Shown: positions 27,948 to 37,804, counted from the first letter of the stretch. The stretch is DNA of 64,000 nucleotides from JAKAVN01 sp963796565 (GCA_963796565.1 CAWCMA010000002.1:62001-126000); one strand, 5' to 3'. Program-made: numbers and translations. The notes: generated by a model from the sequence alone, not told the origin.

Positions 27948-28724
27948 ATGGCGATTATTGCGGTGCCCCAGCTCAGCGACAACTACGCCTACCTAGTAAT
28001 CGACGACGCGAGCAAACAATGCGGCGTGGTCGACTGCTCGGAGGCGGACAAGGTGCTTGCCGAGGTAAGCCGGCGCGGGCTCAAACTGGTGGCCGTGTTG
28101 CCCACGCATTGGCATGCCGACCACGTCGGCGGCAACCAGGACCTGGTGCGCGCCGTGCCTGGATTGCGGGTCTATGGCGCACGCGGCGAGGACGGGCGGA
28201 TTCCGGCGATGACGGACGAAGTCGAAGACGGCGACGAAGTCGCGGTGGGGCCGATTCGCGGGCGCGTGATAGGAATTCCCGCTCACACCAGCGGCCACAT
28301 TGCCTACTATTTCCCGACGCTTAAGGCGGTGTTCACCGGCGACACCCTGTTCATCGCCGGATGCGGCCGGGTGTTCGAGGGCAAGGCCGACACGATGGTG
28401 GCCTCACTGGGCAGGCTGGCCGCTTTGCCCGACGACACGCAGGTCTACTGCGGCCACGAGTACACCGAGAAAAATCTGCAGTTCGCGCTGACGCTGGAGC
28501 CCGGCAACGCAGCGCTCAAGGCCAAGTACGAGTGGACGCGCAAGACGCGAGGCGAAGGAAAATTCACTATTCCCTCGACCATCGGCGACGAGAAGCGCTT
28601 CAACCCGTTCCTGCGCACCGATAGCGCGGAATTGCGCGCGAGCCTCAGGAAGATAGATCCGAGCGTCGGCGACGAGCCGGTCGCGATTTTCGCCAAGACT
28701 CGCGAATTGAAAGATCGGTTCTAA
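27948..28724 (+). CDS. gloB: Hydroxyacylglutathione hydrolase (glyoxalase II)
   Basis: 258 residues. The metal site THWHADHVGGNQD and the C-terminal glyoxalase II domain (YCGHEYTEKNLQFALTLEPG) with the ending TRELKDRF identify the family. It hydrolyses S-lactoylglutathione to lactate and glutathione, detoxifying methylglyoxal; in organisms with other thiols it may act on analogues. A strong AAGGAG is 8 bases before the start. It is 81 bases after fabI on the same strand and could share its transcript. It is convergent with the DUF35 gene. Confidence 0.94.
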   Translation: MAIIAVPQLSDNYAYLVIDDASKQCGVVDCSEADKVLAEVSRRGLKLVAVLPTHWHADHVGGNQDLVRAVPGLRVYGARGEDGRIPAMTDEVEDGDEVAVGPIRGRVIGIPAHTSGHIAYYFPTLKAVFTGDTLFIAGCGRVFEGKADTMVASLGRLAALPDDTQVYCGHEYTEKNLQFALTLEPGNAALKAKYEWTRKTRGEGKFTIPSTIGDEKRFNPFLRTDSAELRASLRKIDPSVGDEPVAIFAKTRELKDRF

Positions 28725-28730
28725 GCACGC

Positions 28731-29168
28731 TCACACCAGCTTCCAGTGTACGAGAGTGGCTTGAGGATGGTCCTCGAAGACTGCTTCGACTTCGGCGTCG
28801 AACGGCGCATCCTGCATCGGGTCGCCGAGCAGGTTGCCGACCATGCGGAGGTTGTTGGCGTCGGGAAGCTCGACCACCGCGATAATGAAGGGCCCGGCTT
28901 GCTTGAGTGCCGGATGCACCGGGTTCCACGATCGCACCCAGGTATAGAGCCGCCCGCGGCCAGACACCCGATGCCATCCGAGATCGCCACCCTGGCATTT
29001 GTGGCAAATCCATTCGGGGCCGAACTGCAGAGTCTTGCAGCGCTCGCATCGCTGCACCACCAGTTCGTGCCGGCGCAAGGCCTCCCAAAAGCCGGCGTCC
29101 ATCCCGTCACGCTGCGCCTTGGGCGCGGGCAACCCCTCGGGTAAGTAGTAGGGCGATTTCTCAGCCAT
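28731..29168 (-). CDS. Zn-ribbon/OB-fold protein (DUF35), acyl-CoA-associated
   Basis: 145 residues. An N-terminal rubredoxin-like zinc ribbon with four Cys (QRCERCKTLQFGPEWICHKC, two CxxC pairs) is followed by an OB fold (GRLYTWVRSWNPVHPALK, MVGNLLGDPMQDAPFDAEVE). DUF35 proteins pair with Ltp-type thiolases/aldolases or with ChsH hydratases. Its gene is 39 bases after the thiolase-like gene on the same strand, so it is the probable obligate partner. It closes a five-gene catabolic operon. Confidence 0.93.
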   Translation of the reverse strand: MAEKSPYYLPEGLPAPKAQRDGMDAGFWEALRRHELVVQRCERCKTLQFGPEWICHKCQGGDLGWHRVSGRGRLYTWVRSWNPVHPALKQAGPFIIAVVELPDANNLRMVGNLLGDPMQDAPFDAEVEAVFEDHPQATLVHWKLV

Positions 29169-29207
29169 CCCAAACTTTGCTCCGTCGCGATCGATTCGAC
29201 GATACGC

Positions 29208-30380
<1,173 letters not shown>

Positions 30381-30386
30381 TGAGTT

Positions 30387-31505
30387 CTACGGATTAGCTG
30401 CGGGCGCGTGCTCGAGATGGTCGGCGTCGAGGCCATTGAAGTGCGGCAGCACCTCCTCCGCCATCAAGCGCATCGACTTGAACCACGGCTCGGGATCGCT
30501 GGCATAGTCGAAGATGAAGTGCAGCAGCGTGCCGAAGCCGCCCATCTCCTTGTACATCTGCGTGAGCTTGTCGCGCACCGTGCGCGGCGATCCGACCAGC
30601 CATCCGTGATCGGCCAGGTACTCGGGCGTGACCGCGTCGTCGCGCACCGAGGGGTCGTGCTTGAGATACTTGGTGAACTGGAAATCAGCCATCAGCGGCA
30701 GCAGGTACTCGCGCATCATGCGGCCCATCATGCCGCCGACGCAATTGCGATGCGCTTCTTCGTCGGTATCGGCGACGAAAATCTCGCGCACGATTCGCCA
30801 ATCCTGGCGGCTCGGCCGCGCGCCGCTGCGCTGCGCACCCTCGAGCACCGCGTCCCAATGTGTGGCGACGTAGCTCGGACTCATGTTGAGGCTGAGCGGC
30901 ATGAAACCGTGCTCGCCGGCCAGCTTGAGGGTTTCCGATCCGGGATTGAGGCCGGCGATTCCAATCGGCGGATGCGGCTGCTGCAGCGGCCGCAAATGAT
31001 GGCCCAGCGTGCGAAGCATCGGCCCCGGCACGTTCACGCTCCAGAACTTACCCTTGAACTCGACGCCGCCGTCGTCGCTCGCCCAGACCTTGAGCATGAT
31101 CTCCAGCGCTTCGCGGGTCATATCGCGGTTGACGCCCTTCATACCGTCGACGCAGAACAACTGCCAGTCGCTTGGCAGACCGCCAGCGCCGATGCCGAGC
31201 ATGTAGCGGCCCTCGGCGAGATGGTCCATGAAGGCGACGCGGCAGGCGAGTTCGGCCGGATGATGGTAGGGCAGCAGATGGGCGCCGGGCGCGAGTTTAA
31301 TCTGGTGCGTCTGCATCAGCGCCTGCGCGATCAACAGGTCGGGCGCAGGATTGGGCTCCCAGCGCGAGGTGAAGTGCTCGCCGATCCACGCCTCGCTGTA
31401 ACCCAGGCGGTCGGCCTCGCGCAATACGGCGAGGTCCCATTGTTGTCCGGCCAGCAAACCGCGCTCGGGCGGATGCGACGGCATCATAAAAAGCCCCAGT
31501 TTCAT
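30387..31505 (-). CDS. LimB-like LLM flavin-dependent monooxygenase
   Basis: 372 residues from ATG 31505 (GGAG 5 bases upstream; the longer frame to 31544 is unsupported). It opens MKLGLFMMPSHPPERG and has EAWIGEHFTSRWEPNPAPDL then KLAPGAHLLPYHHPAELACR and RYMLGIGAGGLPSDWQLF, a pattern shared with limonene 1,2-monooxygenase LimB and related enzymes. These use reduced flavin to epoxidise or insert oxygen. Substrate specificity is not visible, but its operon partners point to alicyclic ketone or terpenoid breakdown. A separate flavin reductase is not in the operon. Confidence 0.92.
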   Translation of the reverse strand: MKLGLFMMPSHPPERGLLAGQQWDLAVLREADRLGYSEAWIGEHFTSRWEPNPAPDLLIAQALMQTHQIKLAPGAHLLPYHHPAELACRVAFMDHLAEGRYMLGIGAGGLPSDWQLFCVDGMKGVNRDMTREALEIMLKVWASDDGGVEFKGKFWSVNVPGPMLRTLGHHLRPLQQPHPPIGIAGLNPGSETLKLAGEHGFMPLSLNMSPSYVATHWDAVLEGAQRSGARPSRQDWRIVREIFVADTDEEAHRNCVGGMMGRMMREYLLPLMADFQFTKYLKHDPSVRDDAVTPEYLADHGWLVGSPRTVRDKLTQMYKEMGGFGTLLHFIFDYASDPEPWFKSMRLMAEEVLPHFNGLDADHLEHAPAANP

Positions 31506-31545
31506 ACCATCTCCTGTACAGGCGCCCGGCGCCTCGCGCGCCACC

Positions 31546-31860
31546 CTATTTCAATTGCGAGAACTCCGCCGGCGTCATGATCTTGTTGCTCTGGCTGACT
31601 ACCAGTGAGCGCAGCTTGGGAACGATCGCCGCGCGGCGCGGATCGCGTCCCCATGCGGACCATTTCTGCTGGCGCTCGTTCAGATCGTTGAAGGCCCACA
31701 GATGAACCAGCTCGTTGAGCGGTCCGATGTCCGTGGACCAGTAGCCGAGCGGCTTGAGCCCGTGCTCGGCCAGGAGCGGCAACAACTCTTCCTTGGTTAT
31801 CTGGATGTACTGGGGCGCACCGCCCAGCACCAACGTGTAAGTCCGAAGTTCGTAAATCAT
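31546..31860 (-). CDS. NIPSNAP-family protein
   Basis: 104 residues. Begins MIYELRTYTLVLGGAPQYIQ and has LGYWSTDIGPLNELVHLWAF, both typical of NIPSNAP domains, which are dimeric alpha/beta barrels of the ferredoxin-like type. Bacterial members lie in aromatic and alicyclic catabolic clusters, where they may act as isomerases or monooxygenase helpers; function is unproved. It is 41 bases after the crotonase gene and 40 before the LLM gene, inside one operon. Confidence 0.9.
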   Translation of the reverse strand: MIYELRTYTLVLGGAPQYIQITKEELLPLLAEHGLKPLGYWSTDIGPLNELVHLWAFNDLNERQQKWSAWGRDPRRAAIVPKLRSLVVSQSNKIMTPAEFSQLK

Positions 31861-31900
31861 CGCGCACCTCTTCCTTCTTATATCAGGCCCCGTCTCCGTG

Positions 31901-32725
31901 TCAGCCCTTAGGGCCTTTCGCCCCCGGCCATGACATCGCCGCGGCCAGGCCTTCGAGCGCGAGCCCGTAGCCGAGATCGTCGAGCATCAGGCGCTTGAGC
32001 TGCTGGGTTATCGCGACGCGCGCGTAGCGGACGGTGAGCGTCGGCTTGGCGACGATCAGTTCTGCGAGTTCCCAGGCGCGCGCCACCAGGCGCTCGCGCG
32101 GCACGACCTCGCTGACCACGCCCAGGTCCAGCGCCTCGCGTGCCGAGAGCTTCTGCCCCGTAAGCAGGAAGTAGCGGCCGCGATTGGGCCCCAGCACCAG
32201 CGGCCACACCACGTGCACGCCGTCGCCGGGCACGATCCCGTTGGGAAAATGCGGCGCGTCCTGAAACGCAGCGTTCTCCGACGCAATCACGATGTCGCAC
32301 AGCACGGCCAGCTCGGCATGGATCAGGGCCGGGCCGTTGACCGCCGCGATCATCGGCACCTCGATATTGAGATGGTTCATCAAGAGGTACTTGCCGTCGT
32401 TGTAAATGTGATCCCAGGTCGTGGTGCGGACGCCGAAGCGCGGCGGCGGCGCAGGTTCGCCACTCGCGGTCTTGCCCGGCGCAGCGCCACGCCCTCCGCC
32501 GGCATCAGCCTCGGCGCAAAACGCGTCGCCGGTGCCGGTGATGATGACGCAACGGTTTCCATGATCGCGCGCGACGTCGTTAAACGCGTACGACAACTCC
32601 TCGTGCGGCGGGCCGCCCCACCTGAGCGGGCCGTCCTCGCTATGCAGCGTCATCTGGATAATGCCATCGCGGCGCTCCATCGTGACGTGCTTGTATTTGC
32701 CCTGGTACTCTTCGAACTTGCTCAT
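31901..32725 (-). CDS. Crotonase resembling 6-oxocamphor hydrolase (C-C bond hydrolase)
   Basis: 274 residues from ATG 32725 with the strong AGGAGAGG site. It is a crotonase, but the pattern is closer to 6-oxocamphor hydrolase than to enoyl-CoA hydratase: it opens FEEYQGKYKHVTMERRDGII, has FQDAPHFPNGIVPGDGVHVV and NRGRYFLLTG. Candidate active residues His136, His159, Asp168 and Glu258 all fall in these blocks, corresponding to the essential His/Asp/Glu of that enzyme as I recall it. Such enzymes cleave cyclic beta-diketones by a retro-Claisen step with no CoA. A Gly/Pro-rich insert lies at about 74-98. It heads a five-gene minus-strand operon. Confidence 0.88.
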   Translation of the reverse strand: MSKFEEYQGKYKHVTMERRDGIIQMTLHSEDGPLRWGGPPHEELSYAFNDVARDHGNRCVIITGTGDAFCAEADAGGGRGAAPGKTASGEPAPPPRFGVRTTTWDHIYNDGKYLLMNHLNIEVPMIAAVNGPALIHAELAVLCDIVIASENAAFQDAPHFPNGIVPGDGVHVVWPLVLGPNRGRYFLLTGQKLSAREALDLGVVSEVVPRERLVARAWELAELIVAKPTLTVRYARVAITQQLKRLMLDDLGYGLALEGLAAAMSWPGAKGPKG

Positions 32726-32904
32726 CCCGTTCCTCTCCTGCAATGCGAATCGATGGGCCGCATCCTACTAAAGAGCGGGGCGTGACCGTTAGCACAGCAG
32801 GTCTTTTCTCCATACCCCGGCGTCCGGTAAGGCGGGGCTTGCCGAGGAACGCCAGTTGGCAGCACAGTAGGAGTTCTATCGGAGACCCAAGGGGAACCCA
32901 GGCC

Positions 32905-33783
32905 ATGAACACCGGACGGCGCGAGCGCATCATCGACGAGCAGCAGGCCGCGGCCTGGGTCGAGGACGGGATGACCGTCGCGATTGGCGAGCCCGCGCCG
33001 ATGGCCCTGGTGCGCCAGATCATCCGGCGCGGCGTGCGCAATCTGACCGTCGTCACCAGCGGTTTCGCGCTCGACATGCTGATTGCGGCCGGATGCGTGC
33101 GCAAGACGGTGAGCTACTACGCGGGCGGCGGCCCGGGCGTTCCGGTGTTGCCGTCGTTTCGGCGCGCGGCCGAGCGCGGCGAAATCGAGGTCTGGGAATG
33201 CGAAGAGGGCATCCTGTGCGCCGGGCTGCAGGCGGCGGCGCAGATGCTGCCGTTCATGCCGTGGCGCGGGGGACTCGGCACCTCGCTGCCGCAGATAAAT
33301 CCGGATCTCAAACTGTTTCGCGATCCGATTGGCGGCGAAGAGCTGATCGCGGTGCCGCCGATCAAGCCGGACCTGACGCTGCTGCACGCCGCGGCCGCCG
33401 ACGCCTACGGCAACGTGCGCCATCTCGGCGGTCCCGGATGGCTCGACCTGTACCAGCATCGCGCCGCCGATCGCACCATCGTGCAGGTCGAGCAGGTGAT
33501 CGCCAACGAGGAGATTCGCGCCGACCCGTGGGCGACGACCGTCGCCGCCGCCGCCGCGATCGTGCGCGCGCCCTTCGGGGCGCATCCGTTCTATAGCCGC
33601 GGCTTTTACATCACCGACGGCTCGCATCTGCGCGCCTACCGGCAGGCCGCCGAGAAGGCCGCCGGCGGCGAGCGCGCGGCGCTCGAAGAATACCTGGAAC
33701 GCCACTGTCGCCGGCCCCAAGGCCTGGCGGATTATCTCGAAACCATCGGCATCAAGCGGCTGCTCGAGTTGCACGAATACTGA
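32905..33783 (+). CDS. CoA-transferase alpha subunit (IpdA/glutaconate CoA-transferase-like)
   Basis: 292 residues from ATG 32905 (AAGGGGAACCC upstream). It has the family I CoA-transferase fold: VTVVTSGFALDMLI-like TVVTSGFALDMLIAAGCVRK, then YYAGGGPGVPVLPSFRRAAE, EVWECEEGILCAGLQAAAQM and LLHAAAADAYGNVRHLGGPG. This matches IpdA and glutaconate CoA-transferase subunit A. IpdAB opens a ring of a steroid-derived CoA ester and does not transfer CoA, so a ring hydrolase is possible. The ORF could extend to 32743 but the first part lacks similarity. It is divergent from the crotonase gene across 179 bases. Confidence 0.9.
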   Translation: MNTGRRERIIDEQQAAAWVEDGMTVAIGEPAPMALVRQIIRRGVRNLTVVTSGFALDMLIAAGCVRKTVSYYAGGGPGVPVLPSFRRAAERGEIEVWECEEGILCAGLQAAAQMLPFMPWRGGLGTSLPQINPDLKLFRDPIGGEELIAVPPIKPDLTLLHAAAADAYGNVRHLGGPGWLDLYQHRAADRTIVQVEQVIANEEIRADPWATTVAAAAAIVRAPFGAHPFYSRGFYITDGSHLRAYRQAAEKAAGGERAALEEYLERHCRRPQGLADYLETIGIKRLLELHEY

Positions 33784-33833
33784 TCGCGAATTCCGATCAA
33801 GGAACCGCTGGTGTGGCGCAAGGAGCCGCAGGC

Positions 33834-34457
33834 GTGGCGGAAGAAAAGAAATACTCGGGCAAACTGATCGCGCTGCTCGCGTTTCTGCCCTGGCTGGTCT
33901 ATGCCTTTGCGGCCGGCGACAACCACTGGGGCGTCGCGACCGCCGGCGGCACCATCACGTGCCTGTTTTATCTCGCGGTGCTGCGCCGACAGATAACGAT
34001 TAAGCTGATGGACTGGACGACGCTGGCTTTCTTTGTCACCGCATCGATTCTGATGATCGGCCTGCACTCGACGATTCTGCCGGTCTACCAGGTGATGATC
34101 ATCTGGTCGTTCTACGCAGTGGCCGCGTGGGCGTCGATCGCGGTGGGCGAGCCGTTCACCGCCGCCTATGCGCGCGAGGAGCAGCCGCCCGAGGTCTGGG
34201 ACCTGCCAATTTTCCATCGGCTCAACCGGATCATGACGCTTTTCTGGTGCGGCCTGTTCAGCGTCAACGTCGGTTTCGGCGCGATCGCCGTGATGGTGGG
34301 CGGCAACCTCGGCAAGCTGGTGCCAGGGTTTCTTATACCGACGGGATTGCTGATCTACGGTTTCGTTTTCAGCAAGCGCTTCCCGATGCGCTACGTGGCG
34401 CGCGTCAATGCCGCCGGCGCGGCGGGCGAGAGCAGTGAGAGCTCGTCGACCGCGTAG
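33834..34457 (+). CDS. Multi-span membrane protein between the CoA-transferase subunits, unknown
   Basis: About 207 residues from GTG 33834, which has AAGGAG 8 bases upstream; GTG 33813 is possible. Five or six hydrophobic segments are visible: KLIALLAFLPWLVYAFAAGD, then one after WGVATAGG, a pair around TLAFFVTASILMIG and YQVMIIWSFYAVAAW, and two in the C-terminal third. There is a soluble loop with EEQPPEVWDLPIFHRLNRIM. I do not recognise the family. Its gene lies 50 bases after the alpha and 33 before the beta subunit gene, so it is cotranscribed. Transport of the ring compound is one possibility, not shown. Confidence 0.82.
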   Translation: MAEEKKYSGKLIALLAFLPWLVYAFAAGDNHWGVATAGGTITCLFYLAVLRRQITIKLMDWTTLAFFVTASILMIGLHSTILPVYQVMIIWSFYAVAAWASIAVGEPFTAAYAREEQPPEVWDLPIFHRLNRIMTLFWCGLFSVNVGFGAIAVMVGGNLGKLVPGFLIPTGLLIYGFVFSKRFPMRYVARVNAAGAAGESSESSSTA

Positions 34458-34490
34458 CGCGCCGGTGCCGGATCGAACGGAGCATCACTG

Positions 34491-35297
34491 ATGAGTCGCG
34501 AGGACAGTATGGCGGACGAGTATGGCGTGCAGGAATTGATGGCGGTGTTCCTGGCGCGCGACCTCAACGACGGCGAGCTTTTGCGCGTCGGAGTGGCGAT
34601 GCCGGTGGCCGAGGCGGCGGTGCGCCTGGCCCATCTGACGCACGGCCCCAACATGGAACTGGTTTTCCTTGGCGCGCGGATGAACGTCGCCGACCTCGAA
34701 ACCATCCCGATGCCCGCCTTCGGATGGGATCGGCGGGTAGTGCGCTGGTCCGAATCGTTCAGCGACACGGGCCATCGTTTCGACCGGCTCAAGGACTGGA
34801 GCAACCATGTCTTCTTCATCGGCGGCATCCAGGTCGACCGCTTCGGCAACACCAACCTGATTGGCATCGGCCCCGACTACCGGCGCCTGAAGTTCCGCGG
34901 ACCCGGCTCGGTCGGCACCCCGACGCTCAGCACTCACGTCGGTCGCTATTACATCGTGCTCAACGGCCACAGCCCGCGCCTGCTGGTCGAGCACTGCGAC
35001 TATATCAGCGCCTACGGATGGGGAAGCGGCGGCGCCGACGCGCGCCGCAAGCTGGGACTTCCGGGCGGCGGCCCGAAGTACGTGGTGACACCGCTGTGCG
35101 TGATGGACTTCGAGGAAGAAACGCGGCGGATGCGCCTGCGCTCGCTCCATCCGGGAGTCAGCGCCGCGACGGTGCGCGAGAGTACGGGATTCGACTTGGT
35201 GATTCCGCCGTCGGTGCCGACTACGGAACCGCCGACCGCCGAGGAGCTGCGGGCGTTGCGAACTCGCGTCGACACGGCCGGCCGGTTGCGCCGCTGA
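34491..35297 (+). CDS. CoA-transferase beta subunit (IpdB/glutaconate CoA-transferase-like)
   Basis: 268 residues. The ribosome site CGGAG lies 8 bases before ATG 34491. It shows VFFIGGIQVDRFGNTNLIGI, KFRGPGSVGTPTLSTHVGRY and YVVTPLCVMDFEEETRRM, all shared with IpdB and glutaconate CoA-transferase beta chains. It should pair with the alpha subunit encoded 0.7 kb upstream. The usual catalytic Glu of classical beta chains cannot be placed confidently. The 3' end meets the convergent proline-rich gene after 6 bases. Confidence 0.9.
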   Translation: MSREDSMADEYGVQELMAVFLARDLNDGELLRVGVAMPVAEAAVRLAHLTHGPNMELVFLGARMNVADLETIPMPAFGWDRRVVRWSESFSDTGHRFDRLKDWSNHVFFIGGIQVDRFGNTNLIGIGPDYRRLKFRGPGSVGTPTLSTHVGRYYIVLNGHSPRLLVEHCDYISAYGWGSGGADARRKLGLPGGGPKYVVTPLCVMDFEEETRRMRLRSLHPGVSAATVRESTGFDLVIPPSVPTTEPPTAEELRALRTRVDTAGRLRR

Positions 35298-35303
35298 AAC
35301 TTC

Positions 35304-36086
35304 TTACTCGGGCAAACCGCCGACGCGCGAAAAGACCGCGTGCCAGCTCGCGCGGAACCACGGGCTGCCGTCACGCCGGCCGAATACCTGCCCGCGCACG
35401 ACCATCGCGCCGTTATTCTGGATGTTACAATCCAAAATCGCTTCCTCGTCGACCGCGAACGTTTGGCTGCCGAAGTGGCGATGCATGTAGTATTCGTCGA
35501 AGTGCAGCAGCGCGCGCATCCGCGCCGCCTCGCGGCCATCGGTCGAGACCGGATCCATTCGCCCCGTGGGATTGATGACCTTCGAGTGCGGGTCCATCCC
35601 GACCTGGCTGAAGGTCAATTCGAACGGTCCGCTCCCGATCCGCTGGTAACAGATGCGATAGGTCTTCGTCGTCCACACCCCGAGTTTGGGCGCGCCGTTC
35701 GCCCGCTCGATCGAATCGAGATATTCCACGCGGCCATCCCAGCATCCGCGGAATACCGCCGGCAGAATCGGCTGAGCGTGTAGCGTCGACGCCGGCGGTG
35801 GCTGTGGTGGAGGCGGTGGCGGTAGTGCAGGAGGCGGCAGAGATGGTGGCAACTGCGGCGCGGGCGGCGGCGTCGTCGGCGTGGGAGTAACCACGGACGG
35901 GATTTCCTGGAGCTGCTGAGAGGGCGGCAGCGGCGGGCGTGCGGTTGGTGCCGGCCGCGGGCGGAAACTCGGTTGCGATTGAGGTGCAAGCGGCGCCACC
36001 TGCAGTGACTGCTGCGCAAGCGCCGCGCGCGGCGCTGACATAAGCACCACCACTGCGAACACTACCAGCCCGACACCCCGCCGCAT
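35304..36086 (-). CDS. Secreted proline-rich protein with unique C-terminal domain
   Basis: About 260 residues from ATG 36086 (the open frame reaches a TTG at 36122). A signal peptide (GVGLVVFAVVVLMSAPRAAL then A) is followed by about 80 residues rich in Pro, including runs of three to six, then a compact C-terminal domain of about 140 residues with four Cys (FRGCWDGRVEYLDSIERANG, YRICYQRIG, ILDCNIQ). The Pro-rich part may span the cell wall or periplasm. Function unknown. It is convergent with the CoA-transferase beta gene. Confidence 0.75.
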   Translation of the reverse strand: MRRGVGLVVFAVVVLMSAPRAALAQQSLQVAPLAPQSQPSFRPRPAPTARPPLPPSQQLQEIPSVVTPTPTTPPPAPQLPPSLPPPALPPPPPPQPPPASTLHAQPILPAVFRGCWDGRVEYLDSIERANGAPKLGVWTTKTYRICYQRIGSGPFELTFSQVGMDPHSKVINPTGRMDPVSTDGREAARMRALLHFDEYYMHRHFGSQTFAVDEEAILDCNIQNNGAMVVRGQVFGRRDGSPWFRASWHAVFSRVGGLPE

Positions 36087-36301
36087 CGCTTTTGTCTGCA
36101 ACAAGACTTCCTCAATCCTCAATCGCGCCTCAATTATGTTAGGTCGTGGATGTATCTGTGAGATAGAGCTATTCGGATTTCGTACAAGTCATAGCTGCCC
36201 ATGATTCATCCATCTGCTGGCTTGAAAACCAGTAAGAAAAAGCTGATGGTTCATTTTACCAAATCCGGACAGGGCCGGAGATCCGGAAAACCCGAGAGGA
36301 C

Positions 36302-36604
36302 GTGGCGATAAAGACGATGAAGACAACAGGAGTGGCAGGAGCGATTCTTGCGACCGCAGTCGCATTGGCATTTAGCGGGAGCGCGCTAAATGCCGCGGAC
36401 GCGCCGAGCGCGTCGACCCAGGCCGCGCAAATCAAGTGCCTCGGCGCGAATTCATGCAAAGGCCAAAGCGCGTGCAAGACCGCCACGAACGATTGCAAGG
36501 GCAAGAATGCGTGCGCGGGCAAAGGCTACATCATCACGACCGACGCCAAATCCTGCGAGGCCAAGGGCGGTCACATCGGTAAGAAACCGCCGATGGCGAT
36601 GTAA
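36302..36604 (+). CDS. Bufferin-like Cys-rich metallophore precursor (BufA2 type)
   Basis: 100 residues from GTG 36302; ATG 36317 is an alternative. A signal peptide (residues 6-31, ending SALNA) precedes a mature part with six Cys at 46, 52, 58, 65, 71 and 85, in the order IKCLGANSCKGQSACKTATN, then DCKGKNACAGKGYI and SCEAKGGHIGKK. This Lys/Cys-rich arrangement is that of BufA2 bufferins, small periplasmic copper-binding peptides modified by a MNIO enzyme. No DUF692 or DUF2063 partner gene is seen within the window, so the maturation enzymes must be elsewhere or absent. Confidence 0.78.
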   Translation: MAIKTMKTTGVAGAILATAVALAFSGSALNAADAPSASTQAAQIKCLGANSCKGQSACKTATNDCKGKNACAGKGYIITTDAKSCEAKGGHIGKKPPMAM

Positions 36605-36943
36605 CGCGACGATGGATTGCGTGGTCGGGCGCCGGTCGAGAACCTATTGACTCGGACGCCGGCGCTCATGCCGCGGTCGATAGCGGTTCGCCGCTTCTTG
36701 GCCGGTGATATTGCTGCGCGAGGCGTTTACCTCTGTAGGCACCTATTCGGGCTTGAGGGTTGATGGTTCGTTCAAACCGCATGAATTCATGCTCTTCGCC
36801 GGCACCAAGCACCGAAGACGGCTGAAAAAGCTAACAATCAACATTCCATTTTGCTTGAGTAGAGAGTCGTTTGGGGCTGACTCGAACCACACGTGGACCG
36901 GTAGCTTGGCTGCCGGCCGCGATCGCAAAGAGGATCGACACAT
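36605..36943. other. Intergenic region of 339 bases, no gene seen
   Basis: Between the bufferin-like gene and the SDR gene. I see no conserved coding frame. The longest frame at 36705-36947 has no signal peptide, motif or ribosome site. No clear terminator or tRNA is seen. The second half (36800-36890) is AT-richer than average and may hold the SDR promoter. Confidence 0.6.
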
Positions 36944-37699
36944 ATGAAACTCAAAGGAAAAGTGGCTCTCATCACCGGCGCCGGATCGGGAATGGGCAAA
37001 GCGACCGCGCTGCTGTTTGCGAGCGAGGGGGCGAAAGTCGCGGCGGCCGATATCAGCGAGGCCGCGGTCGAAAGCGTCGCCCGCGAGATAACCAAGGCCG
37101 GCGGCGAAGCGATCGCAATCGGCGCCGACGTCGCGAAGTCCGAGGACGTCCAACGGATGGTCGCGACGACGGTCGAGCGCCTGGGCGCGCCCCACGTGCT
37201 TTACAACAACGCCGGCATCGAGGGCGAAACGAATTTTCTCGCCGAGACGAAAGAGGCCGCCTTCGACAAGGTAATCGCGATCAACCTGCGCGGCGTATTC
37301 CTCGGGATGAAGTACGCGCTGCCGCATATGGTGAAGCTCGGTGCCGGATCGGTCATTAACCAGGCCTCGATCGCCGGGATGGTCGCGATTCGCGGGAGCG
37401 CGGCCTACTGCGCTTCCAAGGCGGGAGTGATCGCGCTTACCCGCGTGGCCGCGTTCGAGTACGCACGCTACAACATCCGCGTGAACTGCATCTGCCCGGG
37501 TGCGATCGAGACGCCGATGGCCGAGCGCATCAGGCAGGGCGAGCCGCCGCGTCCCAGTTCGGTCAAGCGGATTTCCTTGTTCAATCGGATGGGGCTGCCG
37601 GAAGAGATCGCGAAAGTGGCGCTGTTCCTGGCGAGCGACGACGCGTCATTCGCAACCGGCGCGCCGTTCGTGATCGACGCGGGCTGGACAGTGAGCTGA
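36944..37699 (+). CDS. Short-chain dehydrogenase/reductase (SDR)
   Basis: 251 residues. TGAGSGMGKATALLFASEGA holds the cofactor site, NNAGIEGE the central motif and YCASKAGVIALTRVAAFEYA the catalytic Tyr and Lys. It ends GAPFVIDAGWTVS, a typical C-terminus of the classical SDRs. The acid after strand two (AADIS) suggests NAD. The ribosome site is poor, so expression may be modest. Substrate unknown. It stands alone between the bufferin-like gene and the defence-like island. Confidence 0.9.
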   Translation: MKLKGKVALITGAGSGMGKATALLFASEGAKVAAADISEAAVESVAREITKAGGEAIAIGADVAKSEDVQRMVATTVERLGAPHVLYNNAGIEGETNFLAETKEAAFDKVIAINLRGVFLGMKYALPHMVKLGAGSVINQASIAGMVAIRGSAAYCASKAGVIALTRVAAFEYARYNIRVNCICPGAIETPMAERIRQGEPPRPSSVKRISLFNRMGLPEEIAKVALFLASDDASFATGAPFVIDAGWTVS

Positions 37700-37804
37700 A
37701 CCGCCGGCGGCGGCCACGCCGCCGGCGCCTAAACTATGTGGATGATCTCGCGTAGCGACCGCGCCTTAGGGACATCGCCTTAGAGTCTGTGATATTGTCC
37801 GCGT

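Noticed and set aside
36705..36947. An 80-codon open frame before the SDR
   Set aside because: No ribosome site, motif or coding composition; it runs into the SDR start.
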